Assembly: GCA_037439785.1 (NCBI GenBank)
Contig: JBBIVJ010000013.1
Span: forward strand, 40,241-104,240
Length of the DNA: 64,000 nt
From: DSVZ01 sp037439785
GTDB taxonomy: Bacteria > Verrucomicrobiota > Verrucomicrobiia > Limisphaerales > J093
Direction: 5' to 3'
Part shown: piece by piece, positions 47,698 to 55,807 of the stretch
How the letters are laid out: each line of letters starts with the position of its first letter
How positions within the stretch are numbered: the stretch's first letter is position 1
The notes under the pieces: model-generated
What the model was told of the DNA's origin: nothing
What the model saw: the letters and a program-made list of their open reading frames with translations, nothing else
The model's database searches: none
Program-made: the position numbers and the translations under genes

Positions 47698-48841
47698 ATG
47701 TTCGACAACGTGCAGAGCCGATTGGATGCCGCCCACGACAAGCTGGTCCAGTTGCGGAGGTTTCTTTGACGTCCCCGCCCTCGAAAAACGCCTGGCCGAG
47801 ATCGAGGCCGAGATGGGGCGGGAGACGTTCTGGAACCATCGGGAGAACGCGCAACGCCTGATTGACGAGGCCAACGCCCTCCGCCGCAAGCTGGAGCCGC
47901 TGACCAGCGCCGAGAAACAGCTCGACGACCTGCGCGTCTTCCTCGAACTGGCCCGGGCAGAACCCGAGTCCGCCCAGGCTGCCCACCTGGCCGAGTTGGA
48001 GCGGGATGCCGGGGCGTTTGCGCAGCGGCTGGACGCGCAGGAGCTGAGCCTGCTGCTCAACGGCCCGCACGATCGCAACAACTGCATCCTCAGCATCAAC
48101 GCCGGCGCCGGCGGTACCGAGGCGTGTGACTGGGCGGCCATGCTGTTGCGGATGTACCAGCGCTGGGCCGAGTCCCGCGGCTGGGAGGTGGAAATCACGG
48201 ATGCCCTGCCCGGTGAGGGTGCGGGCCTCAAGAGCGCCACGATGGTCATCCGTGGCGACAACGCCTACGGCTTTGCCAAGGCCGAACGCGGCGTCCACCG
48301 CCTGGTCCGCATCTCGCCCTTTGATGCCAACAAACGTCGCCACACCAGCTTCGCCAGCGTGGATGCGATCGCCGAGATCGAGGACAGCGTCGAAATCGTC
48401 ATCCCCCCCAACGAGCTGCAGATTGACACTTATCGCTCCGGCGGCAAGGGCGGGCAGAACGTCAACAAGGTGGAAACGGCCGTGCGCATCACCCACCTGC
48501 CCACCGGCCTGGTGGCCGCCAGCCAGAGCCAGCGGTCCCAGCACCAGAACCGCGCCAACGCCATGAAACTGCTCCTGGCCAAGCTCTACGCCCTGCGCGA
48601 AGACCAGAAAAAGGCCGAGCTGGAACGGTTCTACGGCGAGAAGGGCAGCATCGGCTGGGGCAACCAGATTCGCAGCTATGTGCTTCAGCCCTACCGCATG
48701 GTCAAGGACCTGCGCACCGGCTGGCAGACCGGCAACACCGACGCCGTGCTGGACGGCGATCTGGATGCCTTCGTCCATGCCTGGCTGCGCGCCGGCTGTC
48801 CCACCAAGCGCAAGGCCGGCCTCCAGGAGGAGGAAGACTGA
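47698..48841 (+). CDS. prfB: Peptide chain release factor 2, with programmed +1 frameshift
   Basis: RF2 terminates at UGA and UAA. Translation from ATG 47698 gives 23 residues (MFDNVQSRLDAAHDKLVQLR and RFL), reaches CTT TGA at 47764-47769, and must shift +1 to read GAC at 47768. The downstream frame then gives the rest of RF2, for 380 residues in total. The shift site GGAGG TTT CTT TGA C has the internal Shine-Dalgarno and slippery CTT-TGA-C of classical prfB autoregulation. The anticodon-like SPF (RISPFDANKRR) and catalytic GGQ (SGGKGGQNVNK) motifs are present. Automated calling gives a wrong start in the second frame. Confidence 0.95.
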
Positions 48842-48931
48842 CCATGCCCGCCCCCTGCCAACCGCAGCGCGTTGGCCCGGGCCAACCGCGGAAAAACACC
48901 CCGGCCTGACCCCTCTCCCCCCGCTGAGCGC

Positions 48932-49735
48932 ATGAGCGACATCCTTGCCACCATCGTGGCCGAAAAGCGCCGGGAAGTGGCCGCCCTGCCCGACGAACCG
49001 GTCACCGTCGAATCCCTGCGGCGTGCCGTGGCCGCGCGGGGCGGGGTGCGCGATTTCCTCGGCGCCCTGCGCCGCCCGCGCCGGGGGCCGGTGGCCCTCA
49101 TTGCCGAGGTCAAAAAGGCCTCGCCCAGCGCCGGGGTGATCCGCCCCGACTTCGATCCCGTCGCCATCGCGCGCCCCTACGAGGCGGCGGGCGCCACCTG
49201 CCTGTCGGTGCTGACCGACGAGAAATTCTTTCAGGGCTCGCTGCACGACTTGCGGGCCATCCGCGCCGTGGTGGGGCTGCCCCTGCTGCGCAAGGACTTC
49301 ATCCTGGACGCCCGGCAGATTCGCGAGGCGATCGAGGCGGGGGCGGACGCCATCCTGCTCATCACCGCCATCCTCGATGACGCCCAACTGCACAGCCTCC
49401 ACACCCTCGCCTCCGCCGCCGGTCTGGCGGTGCTGGTCGAGGTGCATGACGAGGCCGAGCTGGACCGCGCCCTGGCCCTCCGGGCCCCGCTCATCGGGGT
49501 GAACAACCGCGACCTCAAGACCTTCATCGTGGACCTTGCCACCACCGCACGGCTCGCCGCCCGGCTCCGCGCCCACCCCCACGGCGCGAGCGCCCTGCTC
49601 GTCGCCGAAAGCGGCATCCACTCCCGCGCGGATGTAGACCGCCTGCACCGGGCCGGGGCCCACGCCATCCTGGTGGGGGAAGCCCTGATGCGGCATCCCG
49701 ACCTGGTCGCGCGCACGGCGGCCCTGATCGGGTAA
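48932..49735 (+). CDS. trpC: Indole-3-glycerol phosphate synthase
   Basis: This enzyme closes the indole ring in tryptophan synthesis. It has 267 residues and a TIM-barrel fold. Recognisable parts are LIAEVKKASPSAGVI (with the catalytic Lys), CLSVLTDEKFFQGS, LPLLRKDFI, DAILLITAIL, GVNNRDLKTF and LVAESGI. It stands apart from other trp genes. A TrpG-type amidotransferase lies about 1 kb downstream on the other strand. Confidence 0.94.
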   Translation: MSDILATIVAEKRREVAALPDEPVTVESLRRAVAARGGVRDFLGALRRPRRGPVALIAEVKKASPSAGVIRPDFDPVAIARPYEAAGATCLSVLTDEKFFQGSLHDLRAIRAVVGLPLLRKDFILDARQIREAIEAGADAILLITAILDDAQLHSLHTLASAAGLAVLVEVHDEAELDRALALRAPLIGVNNRDLKTFIVDLATTARLAARLRAHPHGASALLVAESGIHSRADVDRLHRAGAHAILVGEALMRHPDLVARTAALIG

Positions 49736-49901
49736 GCCCCGCGCGGGGCCGGCAGGTGTGGCCCGTCCCCCCTCGTCGGCGCGGCGTGGCGGCCCTGGCC
49801 CGCGCGGGGCGCAGCGGTTTGCCGGCCCGGTAGCATCGCAGGGTAGGAGTTGAGTTGGCCGGTCGGAAACGGCAAGGTGTCGCCGCAACACGAATACACC
49901 G

Positions 49902-50102
49902 ATGGACGCGCTCTGGCTGCTGGTGGTGGTGCTGGGGTGGCTGGCCTTCCTCAAGCGGGGGCTGCCGCATTTCAAGGGCTCCGGTTGTGGTTGCGGACGC
50001 TGCGGCGTCCCGTCCGCCGAACCGCCGTCGGCTTCCGCCCCGGTCACCCCGCCCCAGCGGACGGGCGGTTCCCCGGCCGCTGCTCCCCCCGCCCGCTCAT
50101 GA
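49902..50102 (+). CDS. Small Cys-rich single-pass membrane protein
   Basis: A 66-residue protein. The first 18 residues form one membrane helix (DALWLLVVVLGWLAFL), followed by a basic turn and a CGCGRC cysteine group, then a Pro/Ala/Ser-rich tail. The layout resembles FeoB-associated Cys-rich membrane proteins, though no feo gene is visible. Its TGA overlaps the ATG of the HD gene (ATGA), so the two are probably translated together. Confidence 0.55.
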   Translation: MDALWLLVVVLGWLAFLKRGLPHFKGSGCGCGRCGVPSAEPPSASAPVTPPQRTGGSPAAAPPARS

Positions 50103-50656
50103 CCCGCGACGAAGCCTGGCAACTGCTCACCGAGTACACCCGCTCGGAATCCCTGCGCAAACACGCCCTGGCGGTGGAAGCCGCCCTGCGCCACTACGCG
50201 CCCCGGTTTGGCGGTGACCCCGAACTTTGGGGCCAGACCGGGCTGCTGCATGACTTCGACTACGAGCGCTGGCCCGAGCCCCCCGAACACACGCGCGTGG
50301 GCGCCCGCATTCTCCGGGAACGCGGCGTGGCGGAGGAGGTGGTCGGTGCCATCCTCGCGCACGCCGAGTGGAACCGGGCCGAGTACCCCCTGGACCGGCC
50401 GCTGCGCAAGGCGCTGTTCGCGGTGGACGAACTGTGCGGCTTCATCGTCGCCGTGGCCTACGTGCGGCCGGAGCGGCTGCAGGGGATGACGCCGGCGAGC
50501 GTTCGCAAGAAGATGAAGCAAAAATCCTTCGCCGCGGCCGTGAAGCGGGAGGATATCGAGCAGGGCGCGGCCCTGCTGGGGCTGCCGCTGGATGAACACC
50601 TCCGGGAGGTCATCACCGCCCTCCAGGGCGTGGCGGGGGAGCTGGGCCTGGCCTGA
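50099..50656 (+). CDS. HD domain metal-dependent hydrolase
   Basis: A 185-residue cytosolic protein with the HD motif of metal phosphohydrolases: a first His in LRKHALAVEAAL, then GLLHDFDYERWP, then ILAHAEWN. The C-terminal region (SVRKKMKQKSFAAAVKREDI) matches a common subfamily of small HD proteins sometimes annotated as hydrolase or phosphohydrolase. The substrate is unknown. Its start overlaps the previous stop by 4 bp. Confidence 0.85.
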   Translation: MTRDEAWQLLTEYTRSESLRKHALAVEAALRHYAPRFGGDPELWGQTGLLHDFDYERWPEPPEHTRVGARILRERGVAEEVVGAILAHAEWNRAEYPLDRPLRKALFAVDELCGFIVAVAYVRPERLQGMTPASVRKKMKQKSFAAAVKREDIEQGAALLGLPLDEHLREVITALQGVAGELGLA

Positions 50657-50698
50657 GCGGCGAGGACCGCTGCGCACGCCTGCCCGCCTTTGCGTGCT

Positions 50699-51268
50699 TC
50701 AACGCTCCAGCTTCAGGAAGTTCGCCAGCAGTTCGCGGCCGTGCTCGGTGAGGATGCTCTCCGGGTGGAACTGCACGCCCCAGACGGGCAGCGTCTTGTG
50801 CCGCACCCCCATGATCTCGCCCTCGTCGGTCCACGCGGTAACCTCCAGGCAATCCGGCAGGGACTCACGGCGGATGACCAGCGAGTGGTAACGCGTGGCG
50901 GCAAAAGGGTCCGGCAACCCCGCGAACAGGTCGCGGCCGTTGTGGTGGATGGGCGAGGTCTTGCCGTGCATCATCCGGTAATTCACCCCCACCTCCGCGC
51001 CGTACACGTGGCCGATACACTGGTGCCCCAGGCAGACCCCCAGGACCGGCACCCGCCCCGCCCAGGTCCGGATGATGTCGTTGGACAGGCCCGATTCCCG
51101 CGGCGAGCACGGGCCGGGAGAGATCAGGATGCGCCGGGGGGCCAGGGCCTCGATTTGTTCGAGCGTGATCTGATCGTTGCGATGGATCGCCATCTCCACC
51201 CCCATTTCCCCCAGGTACTGGACCAGGTTGAAGGTGAACGAATCGTAGTTGTCTATGACCAGCAGCAT
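50699..51268 (-). CDS. trpG: Glutamine amidotransferase subunit of anthranilate / aminodeoxychorismate synthase
   Basis: A 189-residue class I amidotransferase that supplies ammonia to TrpE or PabB. The triad is Cys79 (LGVCLGHQ), His168 and Glu170 (FHPES). The start MLLVIDNYDSFTFNLVQYL and HGKTSPIHH are characteristic. TrpG and PabA cannot be told apart by sequence, and one protein often serves both. The ATG at 51268 is chosen because the family begins there. Confidence 0.92.
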   Translation of the reverse strand: MLLVIDNYDSFTFNLVQYLGEMGVEMAIHRNDQITLEQIEALAPRRILISPGPCSPRESGLSNDIIRTWAGRVPVLGVCLGHQCIGHVYGAEVGVNYRMMHGKTSPIHHNGRDLFAGLPDPFAATRYHSLVIRRESLPDCLEVTAWTDEGEIMGVRHKTLPVWGVQFHPESILTEHGRELLANFLKLER

Positions 51269-51347
51269 GGGCCGGCCGCAAGCTAGCCCGCTGCCGGCCA
51301 TCTGAAAACCGGCAAACGCACGGCCGGCTCGGGCGCCATCCGCCCGC

Positions 51348-51800
51348 TCAGCCCTCCTCGCGGGGTGGGCAAGGGCCAGCGCCGGCCGCTGTCGCGCAGA
51401 CCCGCGCCGCCCGCGGCCGCCCCCAGCGATACCGCCGGCGGCTGAGGCCGGCATAGAGCCGCTCGGCCAGGGGCAAAATGCCCGGCAGCCAGAGCAGCAC
51501 CGCCAGCGGCGCCAGCACCGGCACACGACAGCCCACAAACCGCAGGCACGCCGCCCCGCGCAGGACCCGGCCGTCGGCCGTCACGCAATGAATCGCCGTG
51601 GCCAGATCCTGCGGGGACAATCCCGCCGCCCGCGCTTCCGCGGCGGACCGGGGCACGAGCCGGAAGCGGCCCCACCAGTCCAGCCGGCGCAGCCGCCGCA
51701 TCTGTCGCGTGCAAAACGCGCAGGCGTCGTCGTAGAAAATGCGGTGCACCCTCTGCGGCATCGTCCCGCGGACAATGGCCGCGCGCCGGGGCGTGGTCAA
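51348..51800 (-). CDS. DCC family (DUF393) thiol-disulfide oxidoreductase-like protein
   Basis: A 150-residue protein (137 if it starts at the ATG at 51761). The family signature is YDDACAFCTRQ, a thioredoxin-like CxxC following the first strand, with YDD in place of the usual YDG. A hydrophobic stretch (LAPLAVLLWLPGILPLAERL) follows. The family is linked by homology to redox chemistry. No substrate is known. Confidence 0.8.
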   Translation of the reverse strand: MTTPRRAAIVRGTMPQRVHRIFYDDACAFCTRQMRRLRRLDWWGRFRLVPRSAAEARAAGLSPQDLATAIHCVTADGRVLRGAACLRFVGCRVPVLAPLAVLLWLPGILPLAERLYAGLSRRRYRWGRPRAARVCATAAGAGPCPPREEG

Positions 51801-51871
51801 ATCCCCCGCCGGCCGGACCTCTGCCGGCTCCGGTTGCCGGGCGCGCCGCGGCGGCTCACAGTGGGGCCGCC

Positions 51872-52519
51872 ATGCGACCGTTGGCCGACTGCCGCCTTTA
51901 TGCCTTTGTGGACACCGCCTACCTGCGCGGGCGCGACCCGATCGAACTGGCCCGCCAACTGGCCGGGGGCGGGGCGGACCTGGTGCAGTTGCGCGCCAAG
52001 GACTGGCGCCCCGAGCAGGTGGAACGGCTGGCGGAGCGGCTGCTGCCCGTGCTCGAGGCCGCCGGTGTGGGGCTGGTTATCAACGACCATCCCGAAGTCG
52101 CCCGGCGCGTCGGCGCGCCGCTCTGTCACCTGGGGCAGGAGGATTTTTTCGACGCGGGCTGGAGGCGGGTGGCGCAACTGCCGGCGGTGGCGGCGGCGCC
52201 GGAGCGGTTGCGGGTGGGGTTGAGCACGCACGCGCCGACGCAGGCACAGCGGGCGGTGGCGGCCGGGGCCGCGTACGTGGCCATCGGGCCGGTGCATCCC
52301 ACGCCCACCAAGCCGGGCCGTCCCGGGGTGGGCCTCGAGTACGTCCGCTGGGCCGCCACGCACCTCGAGTTGCCGTGGTTCGCCATCGGCGGCCTCACCC
52401 TGGACAATTTGGACGAGGTGCTTGCCGCCGGCGCGCGGCGAATTTGCGTGGTCTCCGCCATCCTGAACGCGCCGGACGTGGCGGAGGCTTGTCGGGCGTT
52501 TCGCCGCCGCCTAGCCTGA
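51872..52519 (+). CDS. thiE: Thiamine phosphate synthase
   Basis: This enzyme joins HMP-PP and thiazole phosphate to form thiamine phosphate. It has 215 residues with a TIM barrel. Blocks seen are LVQLRAKD, GVGLVINDHPEVA, VHLGQED-like CHLGQEDF, GLSTHAPTQAQ, YVAIGPVHPTPTKPG and WFAIGGLTLDNL. No TPP riboswitch is visible in the 70-bp gap upstream. Confidence 0.93.
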   Translation: MRPLADCRLYAFVDTAYLRGRDPIELARQLAGGGADLVQLRAKDWRPEQVERLAERLLPVLEAAGVGLVINDHPEVARRVGAPLCHLGQEDFFDAGWRRVAQLPAVAAAPERLRVGLSTHAPTQAQRAVAAGAAYVAIGPVHPTPTKPGRPGVGLEYVRWAATHLELPWFAIGGLTLDNLDEVLAAGARRICVVSAILNAPDVAEACRAFRRRLA

Positions 52520-52610
52520 ACGGGCGGGGGGCCTGTGCACGGTGCCGGTGGATACCGGCCGCGGTGCCGCCCGCCGCCAGTTCCCGGTCATTCCCGGTAC
52601 CCAAACCAGC

Positions 52611-53513
52611 ATGAGTGTTCTTGTTGTCGGTTCCACGGCCCTGGACTCCATCAAAACCCCCCGCGCGGAGGCCCCCCGGTTGTTGGGCGGCTCGGCCAGC
52701 CACGCGGCGCTGGCCGCCAGTTTTTTCGCCCCCGCCCGGCTGGTCGGCGTGGTGGGGCGGGATTTTCCGCGCCGGTACCTGACGTTGTTCCGGCAGCGCG
52801 GCATTGACCTGGAGGGCTTGCAGATCGCGGACGGCGCTACTTTCCACTGGGCGGGGGAGTACGAGGCGGACATGAACCGCCGGCGCACGCTGCGGACCGA
52901 GCTGGGGGTGTTCGCGCATTTCCAGCCGGTGCTGCCCCCCCGCTACCGCGACACGCCCTACGTGCTGCTGGCCAACATCGCCCCCGCCCTCCAACACCAC
53001 GTGCTGGACCAGATGCGCCGGCCGCGGTGGGTGGTGGCCGACACCATGGACCTGTGGCTGAACACCGCCCTGCCCGAGCTGCTACGCCTGCTGCGGCGGG
53101 TGGACGCGCTGGTGCTCAACGACAGCGAGGCGCGGCAGTTGAGCGGCGAGGACAACCTGCTGCGCGCGGCGCGGCGCATTCACCGGCTGGGGCCGCCGGT
53201 GGTCATCATCAAAAAGGGCGAGCACGGGGCGCTGCTCTCCGGTCCGGACGGCCTGTTCCTCTGCCCGGCCTATCCGCTGGGGCGGGTGGTGGACCCCACC
53301 GGGGCGGGGGACTCGTTTGCCGGTGGGCTGGTGGGCTACCTGGCGCGCGTGGGAGGGCGGGTGTGCGATCACCTGCGGGCGGCGCTGGTGCAGGGGAGCG
53401 TGGTGGCGTCGTTCTGCTGCGAGGGCTTCGGGGTGCGGGGCACGGTGCGGGTTACGCCGGCGGACCTCCGGCATCGCGTGGCGGAGCTGCGACGGTTGTG
53501 TCGGGTCGAGTGA
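52611..53513 (+). CDS. PfkB family carbohydrate or nucleoside kinase
   Basis: A 300-residue cytosolic kinase from ATG 52611. The N-terminal GGSASHAALAASFF substrate-binding motif and the C-terminal DPTGAGDSFAGGLVGYLA motif, with the catalytic Asp, define the ribokinase/PfkB family. Members phosphorylate sugars or adenosine. The sequence does not settle which. The frame extends 23 codons upstream without family features. Confidence 0.9.
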   Translation: MSVLVVGSTALDSIKTPRAEAPRLLGGSASHAALAASFFAPARLVGVVGRDFPRRYLTLFRQRGIDLEGLQIADGATFHWAGEYEADMNRRRTLRTELGVFAHFQPVLPPRYRDTPYVLLANIAPALQHHVLDQMRRPRWVVADTMDLWLNTALPELLRLLRRVDALVLNDSEARQLSGEDNLLRAARRIHRLGPPVVIIKKGEHGALLSGPDGLFLCPAYPLGRVVDPTGAGDSFAGGLVGYLARVGGRVCDHLRAALVQGSVVASFCCEGFGVRGTVRVTPADLRHRVAELRRLCRVE

Positions 53514-53563
53514 TCCCGGCGGGGGACCGCCGGTGGCGGCGGGGACGGGGGCGGAGGGCGCGG

Positions 53564-55045
53564 TCAGGGAGCCGCCGGGGGCGGCGGCGGGGGCGTTTCG
53601 CGGTACCAGGGGGTGGCCTGTTCGTAGGCGTGGGCCAGGCGCAGCAGCGTGGCTTCGCCGAAGGGCCGGCCCAGCAACTGCAGACCCACGGGCAGACGCG
53701 GGCTGCGGGTGAAGCCGCACGGCACACTCAGGCCGCAGAGACCGGCGAGGTTGCAGGACAGGGTGAAGATGTCCTCGAGGTACATCTGGAGCGGGTCGTC
53801 GAGCTTTTCCCCCAGCCGGAAGGCCGGTCCGGGCGTGGTGGGGGTGAGGATGGCGTCCACCTGTTCGAAGGCGCGGAGAAAGTCCCGGCGGATCAGGGTG
53901 CGCACCTTCTGGGCGCGCAGGTAGTAGGCGTCGTAGTAGCCGGCACTGAGTACAAAGGTGCCCATCAAGATGCGGCGCTTGACCTCCGGCCCGAAGCCCC
54001 GGCCGCGCGTTCGCTCGTACATCTCGAGGGGGTCCGCCCCCTCCACCCGCAGGCCGTAGCGGATGCCGTCGAAGCGCGCCAGGTTGGTGCTGGCCTCGGC
54101 CGGGGCGATGATGTAGTAGGCGGCCAGCGCCTGGGGGGTGTGGGGCAGGGAGATGTCCACCGTTTCCGCGCCCAGCCCGCGCAACGTGGCCACCGCCGCC
54201 TCGAAAGCTGCGGCCACCTCCGGATGCAGGCCGGGGATGCGGTACTCACGCGGCAGGCCCAGGCGCAGGCCCTGCAACGGCGCGTCCAGGGCGGCCAGGT
54301 AATCCGGCACCGGCTCCGGCACGCTGGTGGCGTCGCGCGGGTCGTGCCCGGCCAGGACGCCCAGCAGCAGGGCGGCGTCCCGCACGGTGCGGGTCAGGCA
54401 ACCGATCTGGTCCAGGGAGGAGGCGTAGGCCACCAGCCCGTAGCGGGAGACGCGGCCGTAGGTGGGTTTGAGGCCGACCACCCCGCAGTGGGCGGCGGGC
54501 TGGCGTACCGACCCGCCGGTGTCCGAGCCCAGCGCCGCCGGCACCTCCCCCGCCGCCACCGCCGCGGCCGAGCCGCCAGAGGAGCCGCCGGGGATGCGGG
54601 TGAGGTCCCAGGGGTTGCGCGTGGGACCGAAGGCCGAGTTCTCGGTCGAGCTGCCCATGGCGAACTCGTCCAGGTTCAACCGCCCCAGCACCACCGCCCC
54701 GGCGGCGCGCAGGCGGGTAATGACCGTGGCGTCGTAGGGCGAAATGAACCCTTCCAGGATGCGCGAGGCGCAGGTCAATGGCTGGCCGCGCACGGCGATG
54801 TTGTCCTTGGTCGCCACCGGCAGGCCCAGCAGCGGCTTTTCGGCGGGGGTGACGCCCGCCCGCCGGGCGGCGTCAGCCGCGGCGGCCTGGGCCAGGGCGT
54901 CCGCCTCGTCCACATGCAGGAAGGCGTGGAGCGCGCCGTCGTGGCGGCGGATGTGGTCGAGGCAGGCGCGGGTGATTTCGACCGCCGAACACTCCCCGGC
55001 GGCCAGCCGGGCGGTCAGTTCCGCGAGGGTGAGCGGGGACAACAT
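53564..55045 (-). CDS. gatA: Asp-tRNA(Asn)/Glu-tRNA(Gln) amidotransferase subunit A
   Basis: This amidase releases ammonia from glutamine for conversion of mischarged tRNA. It has 493 residues. The Ser-cisSer-Lys triad is Lys80 (VATKDN), Ser155 in GGSSGGSAAAV and Ser179 in GSDTGGSVRQPA. It follows gatC by 12 bp. gatB is not in the window. Confidence 0.95.
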   Translation of the reverse strand: MLSPLTLAELTARLAAGECSAVEITRACLDHIRRHDGALHAFLHVDEADALAQAAAADAARRAGVTPAEKPLLGLPVATKDNIAVRGQPLTCASRILEGFISPYDATVITRLRAAGAVVLGRLNLDEFAMGSSTENSAFGPTRNPWDLTRIPGGSSGGSAAAVAAGEVPAALGSDTGGSVRQPAAHCGVVGLKPTYGRVSRYGLVAYASSLDQIGCLTRTVRDAALLLGVLAGHDPRDATSVPEPVPDYLAALDAPLQGLRLGLPREYRIPGLHPEVAAAFEAAVATLRGLGAETVDISLPHTPQALAAYYIIAPAEASTNLARFDGIRYGLRVEGADPLEMYERTRGRGFGPEVKRRILMGTFVLSAGYYDAYYLRAQKVRTLIRRDFLRAFEQVDAILTPTTPGPAFRLGEKLDDPLQMYLEDIFTLSCNLAGLCGLSVPCGFTRSPRLPVGLQLLGRPFGEATLLRLAHAYEQATPWYRETPPPPPPAAP

Positions 55046-55057
55046 GCGGCGGCGGCC

Positions 55058-55345
55058 TTACTCGATGATTTTCGGCACGCGGAACAGGTCCTGGCTGCGG
55101 GCAGGGGCATTGCGCAGGACCTCCTCGAGCGGGAGCGAGGGTTCCACGACGTCAGGGCGGGTGACGTTGACGCGGGGCAGGGCGTGGGCGGTGGGTTCGA
55201 CGCCGGTGACGTCCACCTCCCGGAGCTGCTCGACGTAGCGGAGCAGGTCGGCCAGTTGGGCGCCGTACCGCGCGGCTTCCTCCTTGGTCAGTTCCAGGCG
55301 CGCCAGGCGGGCCACGGCGCGGATGTCGGGCTGGGGGGCACTCAT
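55058..55345 (-). CDS. gatC: Asp-tRNA(Asn)/Glu-tRNA(Gln) amidotransferase subunit C
   Basis: A 95-residue linker subunit that wraps around GatA and GatB. The family pattern is seen in VARLARLELTKEEAARYGAQ, EQLREVDVTGVEPT and a C-terminal PKIIE. It is placed immediately before gatA. Confidence 0.92.
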   Translation of the reverse strand: MSAPQPDIRAVARLARLELTKEEAARYGAQLADLLRYVEQLREVDVTGVEPTAHALPRVNVTRPDVVEPSLPLEEVLRNAPARSQDLFRVPKIIE

Positions 55346-55359
55346 GGGCGGCGGGGCGG

Positions 55360-55647
55360 TCAGTCCTCGTCAAACTTCGACTTCACCAGGCGCTCGATTT
55401 CGGCCACCGCCTGTGCGGCGTCCGGCCCTTCGGCGTGGATGCGGATGCGCGAGCCGGGCCCGGCGGCGAGCATCATCAGGTTCATGATGCTCTTGCCGTT
55501 GACGGTCTCGCCGTCTTTCTCGACCTGGATGTCCGAGGCGAACCGGCTCGCCACGCGCACGAACATCGAGGCTGGCCGGGCATGAATGCCCAGTTTGTTG
55601 GCCACGACCAGTTCGCGGGTGACGTGTGGTTTCTTGGTTTCGCCCAT
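55360..55647 (-). CDS. ptsH: HPr family phosphocarrier protein
   Basis: A 95-residue protein from ATG 55647 with the active His22 in LGIHARPASMFV and the regulatory Ser53 in NGKSIMNLMML. It could be HPr of the sugar phosphotransferase system or a Crh/NPr-like regulator. No EI or EII gene is nearby. It lies 14 bp before gatC on the same strand, an unusual but compact arrangement. Confidence 0.9.
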   Translation of the reverse strand: MGETKKPHVTRELVVANKLGIHARPASMFVRVASRFASDIQVEKDGETVNGKSIMNLMMLAAGPGSRIRIHAEGPDAAQAVAEIERLVKSKFDED

Positions 55648-55807
55648 AAACCGGCGGATTTTTAAGGGAAAGCTTTCCGTCTGGCCAGTGAAACCATGGT
55701 GACGGCCGGCGCCCCGGCCTGCGGCCCGCCGCGCCGCCGCCGCCGGAGGCAAAACCTCGCCGGACCCTGGCCGCGGAGAGGTTTGATCTGCGGCGTGGCC
55801 TTGCCGG

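Noticed and set aside
47639..47766. An RF2 start in the second reading frame without frameshifting
   Set aside because: The first-frame residues MFDNVQSRLDAAHDKLVQ are the more RF2-like start and the CTT TGA C site with internal GGAGG explains the change of frame.
47573..50677. A 1034-codon minus-strand frame across prfB, trpC and the HD gene
   Set aside because: It spans three clear plus-strand genes and has no family features.
53027..55585. An 852-codon plus-strand frame opposite gatA and gatC
   Set aside because: GatA and GatC are unambiguous on the minus strand. The plus frame is compositionally odd and spans gene boundaries.
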